The notes under the pieces are model-generated. The model did not search any database. It saw only the letters and a list, made by a program, of their open reading frames with translations, and was not told the DNA's origin. From the NCBI GenBank assembly GCA_033816765.1, contig CM066293.1:496001-560000 (forward strand): a stretch of DNA of 64,000 bases, read 5' to 3'. The number at the start of each line of letters is the position of its first letter. Within the stretch, counting starts at the first letter, position 1. The translations under genes and the position numbers were made by a program. Positions 45,559 to 55,639 of the stretch are shown here, piece by piece. Origin of the DNA: Nothopassalora personata. Taxonomy: Eukaryota > Ascomycota > Dothideomycetes > Mycosphaerellales > Mycosphaerellaceae.

Positions 45559-47436
45559 CTACGAGCTTCGCCTGCAGCAATCAATGGGAAGCTTCCGAGA
45601 CTTCGAGACATCATCCTTCTGGCTGACCCTCAGCTGATTCTCAAGCTGTGCCCTCTTCCTCTCCGATCTCCCGGATGGTACCGATACGTTGATCAAGTCG
45701 TCATCGTCCTCGTATCCCTTGAACGGGCCATTGTCGTCGTCATCGGCTGTGAGGTCGATGATGTTTTCGTTCGTTGAACGCCGAGGAGGTGCTGTACTCG
45801 GCATAGCCTCGCGGGTTCTCCTACTAGGCGGCACCCAGTATCCGCCTACTGGAACATTCGGGTCTGAATCTGCGCTGGTAGTGTACTTCGGTGGCAAGCT
45901 GTTCGCGAGGTTTGTGAAACGGTCGGATGATGTCGCGAATGCCGGCGTCGTTGACGGGTTTCTCCAGGACACGAGTTGGTCTTCCATCTCTGCATCGAGG
46001 TCCGGTTCTGTGCTGGTCATGTAGCTACGTGGTAGGGTATTCGCAAGCTTCGTAGAAGCGGCGGAGGAAGTTGCAGCTGCTGGGATGGTCGATGGGTCGA
46101 TCGAGGACACAGCTCGGTCCTGCATCTCTACATCCTCGATGACATCCTCCGCGACGGCTATCATCACAGAAGGCGGTGGTCTCGCTGGCCATGGCAGCAG
46201 ATCGACCGTCTCGAGGCGCTGAGCGAGCTGGCGAGAAACTGCCAACTCGCCACCTGTGACACGGATCGAGGAGTGAATGCAGTGTGGTCCTGTCTTGAAC
46301 TTCCAAGCCGCGCTCAAATCCTTGTTGCAGGCGTCGCACATGATCTCGCAGCTTCCACCAAGAAGCAGCAATCCGTGACGAGCACTGCAAAGCTGCGACA
46401 ACTTGAGCTCCTTCAGTCGAAGGTCCTGGAAGATAAGAGGAAAGGTCTTCGTGAGCTCGTCATCGTCGAAGGTGATGATGCTCAAGTCCAGGCTCTCGAG
46501 TGTCTCCTTGTGGCGTTGAGCGAAATCTTTCAGAGCTGTCGCCTTGACCTTCCGCGCCGCATGAATCTGCAGCTCGTGGAGTCGAGGAAGGGTGACGACT
46601 TCGAAGGTCTTGGATAGCCACTCGACGTGATATCCCCAGAACTCAAGTCGTAGGCGCTTGAGATTCTGCATCGCAGAGATTAGATTGGCGAGACTGACCT
46701 CGATGTTCAGGCTGCTACCCTGCGCGCCTGCCACAAGGGAAAATGACTCGAGTCGTGCCAAGGAGGCATTAGGGGGCGACCGAAGTGCCGCATGGTCTAC
46801 CGAGTTTCGTTCACCAGTAGGAAGCGGTGTTTTGCCAGCTTGAAAGTGTACAACACTCTTGGAGTACGGTAGCGCCGCTTGTACGACCAAGAAAGCATGT
46901 GAGATTGGGTCGTGGACTAGTGATGGATTGTACCCAGTGAGCCAACTGGGCTTCCAGTTGAGGTCACCGAATGCTGGGACAAGAGCGTTTGCTATCGCTC
47001 TCGTTGGCCCAATCGCAGCCTCGAAAGGCAATATCTCGATGCTCTTGAGGTGCTTCAGCTTCGAGAGCGCCACCTCGAGAAGTCTGATATCGCCACCGTC
47101 CCAGCAAGTCCGGCGGTCGAGGAAGCCAGGTCGTATCAGAACCTTCCGCACCAGAGGCGAGTAGCGCTCGTGCTTGCTCACTTTGACCACGTACTTCAGG
47201 TCCTCAATCTTCAGGTTGATCTCGAGCGTACTAAACTTCCGCTTCTGATACATCTCCTCCATCTTCTCATGCATCACCTTGCACGTGTCGCGCAAGTTCC
47301 TGAGAGTCCTCGTGTCCGAGACAAAGCCGCAGATCATGTCGTGAAGCTCTCCTGGTAGTCTGACGAAGCTTGCCTCCGCATTGACTGTCGTCAATTGCGC
47401 CATGTCTGAGATGCCTGTCAGTTCCGCGAGTGCCAT
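45559..47436 (-). CDS. F-box-type hypothetical protein with SUMO-interacting-like motif
   Basis: A single exon for 625 residues from the ATG at 47436 (GCACTATGGC context; the frame continues upstream into Thr-rich leader sequence without conserved features). Near residues 22-60, VRLPGELHDMICGFVSDTRT is an F-box-like motif, suggesting a role in recruiting substrates to a cullin ligase. A leucine-rich stretch with irregular repeats runs to about 370. CEIMCDACN near 385 could bind metal. The C-terminal third is disordered and holds two imperfect about 40-residue repeats (IDPSTIPAAATSS..KLANTLP and RNPSTTPAFATSS..NLANSLP). ENIIDLTADDDD follows, a textbook SUMO-interacting motif shape (hydrophobic core plus acidic tail). 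Function unknown. Confidence 0.72.
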   Translation of the reverse strand: MALAELTGISDMAQLTTVNAEASFVRLPGELHDMICGFVSDTRTLRNLRDTCKVMHEKMEEMYQKRKFSTLEINLKIEDLKYVVKVSKHERYSPLVRKVLIRPGFLDRRTCWDGGDIRLLEVALSKLKHLKSIEILPFEAAIGPTRAIANALVPAFGDLNWKPSWLTGYNPSLVHDPISHAFLVVQAALPYSKSVVHFQAGKTPLPTGERNSVDHAALRSPPNASLARLESFSLVAGAQGSSLNIEVSLANLISAMQNLKRLRLEFWGYHVEWLSKTFEVVTLPRLHELQIHAARKVKATALKDFAQRHKETLESLDLSIITFDDDELTKTFPLIFQDLRLKELKLSQLCSARHGLLLLGGSCEIMCDACNKDLSAAWKFKTGPHCIHSSIRVTGGELAVSRQLAQRLETVDLLPWPARPPPSVMIAVAEDVIEDVEMQDRAVSSIDPSTIPAAATSSAASTKLANTLPRSYMTSTEPDLDAEMEDQLVSWRNPSTTPAFATSSDRFTNLANSLPPKYTTSADSDPNVPVGGYWVPPSRRTREAMPSTAPPRRSTNENIIDLTADDDDNGPFKGYEDDDDLINVSVPSGRSERKRAQLENQLRVSQKDDVSKSRKLPIDCCRRSS

Positions 47437-47888
47437 AGTGCTGGTGGTGGTGGTTGATGTCGTTCGTGTTGTGTGTATTGATGATGTCTCAAATTGTGGT
47501 GGCGCAGTAGTCGCGGTTATGCGTGAGTGACGTTTTGGAGACAATTTTTGACGAAGATCTTTATCGCTGATGTGAGGTGCGGCGAGGTAAAACACATCCC
47601 CGAGACAACACATGATCCATTCACTCGAAAAGGGCAGTTGCGGCCTTGGCACGTGGGTTCACTCTCGAGTCAGGCGAGACTTCACATTGCAGCAGGCGCC
47701 TAGGAGATTGAACATAGAGAAGAGAGAATTATTCACTTAGGATGCAGCTGTGAACGTCCTTCCAAAATCACCACTCATGCTGTGGATTAGACTAGTTGTC
47801 GTGGCATACGACCGACGAACCGTCTATGCGTCCGCCAGGAACGCCAGATCTCCATCGCTAATGCCGACGCTTCGCAAATAACTCAATG
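47437..47888. other. Leader and promoter of the F-box gene; TPS1 3' flank
   Basis: 452 bp. Includes a CAC/CCA-repeat leader directly upstream of the F-box ATG (GGT repeats on the plus strand at 47440-47455). Confidence 0.4.
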
Positions 47889-49699
47889 CTAGACCTTTCT
47901 ATCGTGACTCCTCGCAATGCTTCGCACTCTCACACGCTCAAGGTCCTCCGACACCGCTTGGGAGTCCGCTCTCGACCGTACCTTCAACACAATCCCGTCA
48001 TCTTCTTCCTCATCTATCAGCCTATTCAAGAAATGAAATGTTAGTCATACGTCTTCATATGTAAGATGATCGACCCAGCACCCGAGAAACCTTACTTATC
48101 CGCTTCACCACTCGCACTGTTTACCGCCTGGTTGTTGACTCCATTGGCGGCTGCAGGGTGTTCGGATGATTTCTGTTGCCCGTCGGTCAGGCTGCCTTCT
48201 GGTCCATCTACTGTGCTCTGGCGTCGGACCTTCAACTTCTTCTCTGCTTGCTCCGAGATGCGCGTGAGCTCCGACACGAAGCTCTCTCCCCACCAGGCCG
48301 AAGTGTACTTGTTGACGTACTTGGCCAACTTCTGGTAGTTGATCGCGCGCTGCTCGTCGTTCATGGTGACAGAGTCATGAATAGCGTCTGCAAGCTCCTC
48401 AGTGTTCCACGGGTTGACGATGAGTGCGCCGTTGAGCGACTGGGCAGCACCAGCAAACTCAGAGAGGATGAGAGAGCCGTGACGCTCTTCCTGGCAAGCG
48501 ATGTACTCGTAAGATACCAAATTCATGCCGTCCCGTGTGGAGCTTACGAGGCAAACGTCACTGATGGAGTAAAGTGCCGTCAGCTCATCGAAGTTGACAC
48601 TCTTGTGCATGAAGTGAATCGGCATGAACTCGATGGTGCCGAACTTGCCGTTAATGCGGCCGACAAGCTCGTTGACAACAGCGCGGAGATTCTGGTACTC
48701 TTCGACATCTTGTCTTGATGGGACGGCGACTTGTACCAGCACGACTCGGCCAATCCATTCCGGGTGCTCGGTCAGGAAGACTTCCAGTGCATGCAGCTTC
48801 TGAGGTACACCCTTGATGTAGTCGAGTCGGTCCACACCGACGATGATCTTGACGCCGTCGAACTTCTTCTTTAGTGACTCGATGCGGTCCTTGACATTGT
48901 CCTTCTGGAGGCCTTGCACGAACTTGTCGGGGTCGATACCGATAGGGAAGGCGCCCACTGTCACAAGCTTCCCCTGGAACTCGACGCCGTTGGGTGTTGT
49001 AGGAAGTCCAAGGATCCGAGCGCAGGACGAGAGAAAGTGGCGGGCATAGTCGTACGTGTGGAAGCCCACGAGGTCGCAGTGCAGGATACCTTGGAGGATC
49101 TCGTTTCGCACCGGCAGGATGCGGTAGATCTCTGAGGATGGGAAAGGAGTGTGGAGGAAGAAGCCGAATTTGACGTTCTTTGGCTTGTTCTCGCCAAGCC
49201 CATTGATCTCCTCTCGAAGCATGGCTGGGAGGAGCATCAGGTGGTAGTCGTGCACCCAGACCAGGTCGTTGTCCTGGACATCCTTGGCGATCTCTTTGGC
49301 GAACAGTCGGTTTGCCTCGACGTACCCATCCCAGGCGGACTCGTCAAAGGTAATCTCACCAGGGTGGTAATGGAAGAGTGGCCACAATATCGAGTTGGAG
49401 AATCCGTTGTAGTGTCGCTCAGAAAGTTCCTCATCCATGAAGATTGGTGAAGCGTTGAACTCCTCGTCGAGTCGCTTCTTGACATGTGGAATCTCGTTAT
49501 CGGGAAGCTGAACCCCAGGCCAGCCATACCATTGGAACTTTGTCGTCTTGGCGAGCCCGGACAGACCAGCTACCAATCCGCCGGAGGACATGGAAAAGTC
49601 ATAGTTGCCCTCGTCGGACCGCTTGATTGTGATCGGCAGCCTGTTGGAGATGAGCAGCAGTCGCCCCTTAGGCGAAGGTGCTTCTTCGAACGAAGGCAT
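47889..49699 (-). CDS. tps1: Trehalose-6-phosphate synthase
   Basis: A GT20 enzyme that joins UDP-glucose and glucose-6-phosphate to trehalose-6-phosphate, important for stress tolerance and for control of glycolysis. The main exon 49699-48096 holds the whole catalytic part: LLLISNRLPITIK at the start, YNGFSNSILWPLFHY, WVHDYHLMLLP, FFLHTPFPSSEIYR, VDRLDYIKG and RDGMNLVSYEYIACQE. Near the end lies a 74-bp intron (48095-48022; donor GTAAGG, branch ATGACTAAC, acceptor AATAG). Removing it adds 44 residues that are acidic then Arg-rich (EEEDDGIVLKVRSR), ending at 47889, for 578 residues in all. If the intron is kept, translation stops at once (TAA overlapping the donor) at 48092, giving 535. The ATG at 49699 matches usual fungal starts; in-frame ATGs at 49849 and 49843 would add about 50 residues. 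Confidence 0.9.
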
Positions 49700-50448
49700 T
49701 GCGTCGATAGGAATTGTGCCTGTTGGAGAAGGTATCAGCTCACTGGTACCTGCTTGAAGATAGCCTTGTATATGTAGAGACAGATGGCCATCTGACAGGC
49801 CAGTGTGAGGCCCGTGACCAGGTGCCGTGACGAACGGCAACATTGTCATGGATTTGCATGTGCAATGCAGCCGAGGTTTAGGTTGAGAGGTAGTGGTCGT
49901 GAAGGATGACCGGAGGTGGAGATACACTTACAGTCAGACTGCGCCGCGCAAGTGCACGACGTTATGCTACCTGTGGTGCGGTGCCGACCAAGGAGATGTC
50001 GTTGATGTCAGGGCTGCGGTCGCAGATGGCGGCTTCGTGATTCGCTTGCCAACAGCGATTATGGTCGTTTGAAGCTGCCGCGCACGTGCAAGTCGGATCG
50101 TCTCAAGGGACGCGCTTTCCGAACAGCTCAGCTCGTTGGCGTTTGAAGTCGCTTCCTGCGTTGCAGATGTCAAGATGCTGCAGACGGCAACAAGGCGGGC
50201 GTCGAACGGTGAAGTAGTATGCACGCCGGAGGCTCAGCAGAGGACGACGATCTCGTCAGGCATAACTGTGCATTCCGTGGGCTTCTATCGTGGTGCTTGC
50301 TCGTTGGGCGGCGGCAGAAAAGATTCGAATGGTTTCCAAGTTTGTTGTTCGCGTCGCGCAGGGATACAGGGATCCTGAACTCTCCGCATCAAGTTGATGT
50401 CAGGCCACGAGCCAAGCGACTGTTGTGAATCAGGTGACCAATGGCTAT
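49700..50448. promoter_or_regulatory. TPS1 leader and promoter, then repeat edge
   Basis: 749 bp. The first 150 bp stay open in frame with TPS1 up to in-frame ATGs at 49843 and 49849. No further gene is recognised; composition changes abruptly to RIP-type DNA at about 50450. Confidence 0.4.
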
Positions 50449-53103
50449 GTTAGTCAGGACTTGGCACATACACACTATTATACACTGTTTCTATAGCTAG
50501 ATAGTCTTACACCCTGTAGTAATTTATAAGGGTTACTAATACACCCTATCGTTTTAATCTAGAAGCTTATACTCGTTAAATACCTATCTATAATAGGTTA
50601 TAAGCCCGAGTACTCCTCTACCTATTTATTTTAAAACCTAAATTTTATCGAAGCTCTATTAAGGATTAGCTTACCTTACTAGTAGACTTCTTTAAAACCG
50701 TAATACTATCCCCCTCTTAGCTAAGCTCGTCCCGAGTCTTAATTTTCTCGGTATGTCTATTTTTTATCGTACTATAAGTAGAGAGCCGCTAACTCGTTAA
50801 GAGCGTCGAGAACATTAAGCGTTAGGTATCGAGTCCGAAGGTCGTAAAATGCTGTCTCTATATACCGGTTATTAAAAGGCGCGGGTTTCTAAAGGGAAGA
50901 GTTATCCGCGATGTATAGTAGACGTTTAATTTAGGTGTTACTCGGAGTACGTCCGGAAAGGCGTAAAGTGTAACGTAACTATTACCTAGATAGAATAGGA
51001 GAGACTCCGTAATTAACGTCGAAAGCTTAAGCGGGAACTCGACGATACTAAAGAGAAGGTAACGGAGGCAATATTAAAGGTTTATCGTTTACGTAAATAA
51101 TTGCGCGTTACTAAAGAGCGCGAGGAGAAAGCGATCGTAAAGAATTTCGAGGATTTACGGAAACTTCTAGCCAAGGGTATAGAAGTACTTTCTACCCCTT
51201 CGTCGTGTCTTCTCGTTCCTAAGGGTACTCCTAAAGAATTAGAAGCGGTCTTCTAAATACCGATTTCTTCGTAGGAGGAGTTATCGCTAATTCCGGATAA
51301 TACTCTCTAGGCCTACCCTACTTTAGAGGAGGCTATTATATCTTCCTCGGATCCTAGTCCCTCTAGTTCTTAGGTACGTATCTTTCTTTCTTATATTCCT
51401 AGATCTTTTATTAATAGTTTTATAGGTTCTTTTCTAGTTCTTAGGTATTTCCCGATTCGTCGTATCCTTTCTACTTAATAAGATATCGCTATTACGGATC
51501 GATATAGCAAAGACTCCCGTCTAACTATTACGGGTAAACGACGTATATACTGAAGTTCTATAAAGTTTATAATAAGTTCGATATGGAAGAAAGGGGAAGT
51601 TACACGCTGTCCGAAGAAAAGGTGTCGGAAAGCAATCCGAACGCATAGGCGCAGCCTATACTAAGAAATAGGGGCCTACCCCTTATACTACCCCCCCTTC
51701 CTCCTCCGCCGCCCCTAGTTATAGCTCCGCCCTAGAGCCTATTATCCTAGGTGTTTTTATTAGGCTCGCAATAGGAAGTGCCCGAGCTTCTCTTCCTTAT
51801 TGTCTAGCCCCGCCGACGCCGAGACGAAGTATTGTTACCTAGGTAAGTGTAAGGTTTGCTATTGTCTACTAAGTAATAATAGCTATTGTTATATATAAAC
51901 AATAGGAGCCTAGAACATATCTTTAGGTTCTCGTTCTCTTTTTTCTTTTCTTTCTTTTTCTTATTACTAACCGTACGCGTAAGTCGCCCCTCCCCCTCCC
52001 CCTAGCTAAGCGTCTCTAGCCTTAGGGGTATATTCGCGTATCTTATGTCTATCGCTTAGGGAGACGACATTTTCCCTACGGGTTCCGATAGATACTAATA
52101 GCATGCCGTAAATAGAAACTACTACTACTATATCTCCTATTAATACTATTAAGTAAGTCCGAATGAATTCCTACGGAGACTAAAACATTCTAACCGGAGC
52201 CTAGCATAAAATGGCCTAACGCCGCATCTACTACGTCCCCTACGCCTCTACTAGCGTAGACTGCGTCTCCTAGTATATAAGTACCGGTCCTCGTCCTATT
52301 CTTATCGGGGTCCGCTAATTATCGTCAGGGCGCAACCGCGCGCGCCTACTAGGCCTATAACACTAATTGTAAGTATTGCGAGGACATGTACGTATCTCGC
52401 GGACCCTAAAGGAAAATTATCGCTAACCGCGCGTTTTAGGCCGGAGCTCGCCTACGCCGCCTATACTAAGTAGACCCGCGCTACTAACTAGAACCGCGCG
52501 TAAGCATCCTCCCTAGCGTCCTCCGCGACTTTTCTACCGGCTTACGGTCTTTTAGCGACGACGCTCGTACTAAGCTCCGCGCCGTCCTTAAAGCCTAGAA
52601 GGCTTTAAAGCCTCTCTAGCGTACTAGCGTACTCTCCCGGTAAGTTTCCACGGCCCCTACCTCTTTATACGCGCTTACCGATTCTTTTAGTACGGTCGCC
52701 GCTAAGGTTATAGGCACTATAGCTAATACTTAGCTTACCTTTAGGTAGACGTATATACTACGGGCCCCGTTATAAAACTATCGCTAACCGACCTCTTAGT
52801 CCCGGGGGCGCCCTACGCGACCTCTAGCTAGGCTAGCGCCGCGTGCGTTAGGCCTCGGCCTCTACTAACTAGCCTTCGGGCACCCTCGTCTTTCGCGCGG
52901 GCCGCGACTAGGCTATTATAGTATGTAGCTATCTCGAAAGAGATCGGGCTCCGCTACTTTTACGGCGGACGCCGCTAAAATAAAACGCTCTTAAACTTAC
53001 CTATACCTTCTTACTTCTCTCTATCTCCTAAAAAGACTCTCTAACCTAAAAAAACGCCTACCTTTTCCTAAACGCCTATGTCTACGCTAAATTCCTAGTA
53101 ATC
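50449..53103. mobile_element. Older RIP-degraded retroelement, left part
   Basis: TpA-rich DNA full of CTA/TAG words, with CpG still common, as expected for CpA-directed RIP. It carries a forward Cys/coiled-coil frame (50849-51373), antisense to the pol that lies on the other side of the inserted Gypsy element (60173-63484). Read across the insertion, the reverse-strand frame after the chromodomain is continuous. 51580-53100 has long partly open frames on both strands that I could not identify. No LTR was recognised at the left edge. Confidence 0.55.
50849..51373 (+). pseudogene. RIP-killed Cys-rich coiled-coil ORF, antisense to the older chromovirus
   Basis: An ATG at 50849 begins 174 codons with no frameshift, interrupted only by TAA/TAG codons. 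Key features are CYSEYVRKGVKC (probably once CCSECVRKGVKC, with Cys codons turned to Tyr by RIP), then a Trp-type position lost to TAG, RLRN, and a coiled coil starting RRKLKRELDDTKEKVTEAIL. It ends in a Ser-rich tail at 51373. The layout matches the reverse frame at 59125-59688. Proteins with this CxxC...C plus coiled-coil design are common predicted products in ascomycete genomes. Confidence 0.6.
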
Positions 53104-53512
53104 TATTACGGTTCTAATCTAGGGCTGAAGGAAGCTAACTAATTAGACCTCTACAATTGGTGGGCGCTTCCGCCCGAGAAGTGCTCTCTTACCCGTAGGA
53201 ATAAAACCAAGGAACCGAGAGAGCAACTAAAGTGATCTCCTTAATCTCGTTAATCTCGGTGATCTCGAGAGAGCATAGAGAGCATAGAGAGCACGGAGAG
53301 CAAACGCTCTATCTCCTTTATATTTAGGAACGCTAGAAACCCTTATAGTTCTAATGCGTTTAACTTATGTTACTATCTTACTAATTGGAATATAACTCTT
53401 ATTCCTATCATTTATCTTCGCTTAGCTTACTTTAGCCTCTCTAAAGAATAATACCGCTACGTGACTTAACTTATCTCTCTTTTAAGACTAGCCCTAGAAC
53501 GAGACAATAACA
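53104..53512 (+). repeat. 5' LTR of the Gypsy element
   Basis: Starts TATTACGG (RIP form of TGTTACGG, as still seen at 63485) and ends in CA at 53512. It contains a short tandem array AGAGAGCATAGAGAGCA near 53268-53300 and a TATATTTAGGAACGC stretch. Preceded by TAATC. Confidence 0.9.
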
Positions 53513-53629
53513 CTTTAAACGCCCTTAGGATAAGCGCTACTTAAGTAGCTAGTAGGGGAACACCCGCCCCTAGCGAAGTAGGAAGTATCCGCCGTGCGCT
53601 ACTATAATAGACTACTACTACGAAGGACG

Positions 53630-54650
53630 ATGAGTCTAATAACGATAACGAGCCTACTCTAAGGAAGAACGACGTTAAGGCTGCTAAGCTAGACCTCTTC
53701 TATAGAGATAGGGCTAAGTTCGACGACTAGATTAATTAGATAGATATGTACCTTATGTTTAACCTAGTCGATGCCGATAAAAGAACTATCTTCGCTATTA
53801 CGTACCTTCGTGGAAGCGCGTAGAACTGGATCAAACCTTACCTTAAGGAATACCTTAAAGGTATAGGACGATTAGACCCTACTAGAATGTTTAGGAGCTA
53901 CACCCTTTTTAAAGAGAAGATAAAATCAATCTTTAGAACCTCGAACGAAGTCTAATAGGCTATACGAATCATTTAACACCTAAAGTAGAAGACGTCTGCT
54001 TTAGAGTATACCGCCAAATTCGAAGAATACGGATAAATTACTAGATAGGACTAGACGGCGTTAATAACTATGTTCCGACGTAGACTTAAGGACTCCGTTA
54101 AGGACGAGTTAATAAGACACGGGGGACGGATCACTAACCTCGAAGAGCTAATAAAGGCGTCGATTAACATCGATGACTAGCTCTAGGAACGACACTAGGA
54201 GAAGAAATACGACTCTAAAGTAGGAGGAATAGTAGGATATACTCCGGACCGTAGACCCTTAGGAGGATACATTACGAAGGGAGAATTCTCACGATAAAGC
54301 CAACCCTACTATAGACTACAGCTAATGGAACTAGACGTTACCTAACGAGGACGGAGGATCGATAAGAGTAGGGGCTACGGAAAGAAGCCCTTTAAAGGAA
54401 AAGGAAAACTCATATACTATACCTATAGTAAGGAAGGTTACATAGCGCGGGATTGCCGCGGTAAGAATATAGTACGCCGCGAGCAGTTCAATATAATACA
54501 ACCCCGAACTAGTAAATCTAAGAGTAGCGTTAGATCTCGAGGAGATACCGACTATACTTGGAGAGTAGAGGAGAGAGCTAGTAATAGAAGCACGACGCCT
54601 CTCCTAGACCCCTTAGAAGGACGAGGAGGATACTATAGGCAGTAAATAGT
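53630..54650 (+). pseudogene. gag region of the Gypsy element (RIP-broken)
   Basis: Reads as a capsid-type protein with charged helices, then a zinc knuckle at about 54411-54456. In the knuckle the C-x2-C-x4-H-x4-C pattern is still clear, although two Cys and the His codon now encode Tyr: YYTYSKEGYIARDC. In-frame TAG codons are frequent. Edges are approximate. Confidence 0.7.
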
Positions 54651-55639
54651 GGTCATTCCATTTAATGCGAAGAACCAACTACGACAGTTTAATATAATAA
54701 CACGAAGAGTCGACTACGAGACCGAATCTAAGTCTCGAAATAGTTATAGAAGCCTTTATTAGCGATTCTATTACTAAGACTCGTGTTAAATCTACTACGC
54801 CGCGAAGTTAGGCGTAGGGTATTAGCCTCAGTAACTACGAGGAACCCTAGGAGCGACGTATAGGCAAGACGCTACGCTCCGAGAAGTAGACATTGATAAA
54901 TCCTACTTTAACGAAGATAGAAGCGATAAAGAAAATCAGGACCTAGGATAGAACGGATTATAGTCACTAGAACTATAGGAAGAAAGTTAAGAAACTACCG
55001 GGCTAGATACCATCGAGGAAGAACAGGATCCGAAAGAATTAAGCGAAGAAGATTCCTCCGAAGGAGAAGAGAGCGACACTAACGACGATAACGAACAACT
55101 TACCTTTACGGTAGATGCACCTAAAAAACTGTACGACATAATCATCTACCTATAAAGAAGGCACGAGGAATTCCTACCTAAAATAGGTAGACGAAGGAGG
55201 CTACATTCTATTAAGTTTAATAAGACACTCGACACCCTACGAGGCATAGCCTAGGGATACCCACTTATAGAAACAACCGAGAATCTAGTAACTACCGTTA
55301 TAGAACGACTACCGATAGGAAGCCGAATAATAGGAACCGGATATCTTATACCGTTAGGAACATTTATGTCGAATAAATTACGTAACATAGTGTAGCACGT
55401 ACGCGCACTCTACTTAGAATCGTAGAAGATCTAGGAACGTAATAGACTATAAGTGTAGACATAGGGCAACGAGCTATAGGTTCTAGCCGAAGCCTCTAGG
55501 CACGAAGTATAGCGAACTATATACTATTCGGGAAAAGGATTAGCTCCCTAGGAATAAGCAACCGGAGGGAGTTATGCAATACTTAGGCTTACGTATCGAC
55601 ATTAAACATAGTTTTCTAGACATAAGCAATCGTTAACGG

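Noticed and set aside
49700..49849. N-terminal extension of trehalose-6-phosphate synthase by about 50 residues
   Set aside because: In frame with two ATGs, but the fungal enzymes start at MPSFE, and the extension looks like leader sequence.
51580..53100. Long partly open frames on both strands in the left repeat region
   Set aside because: RIP-altered DNA with CpG-rich words gives open frames on both strands; I could not decide on a strand or a family and so named no gene.
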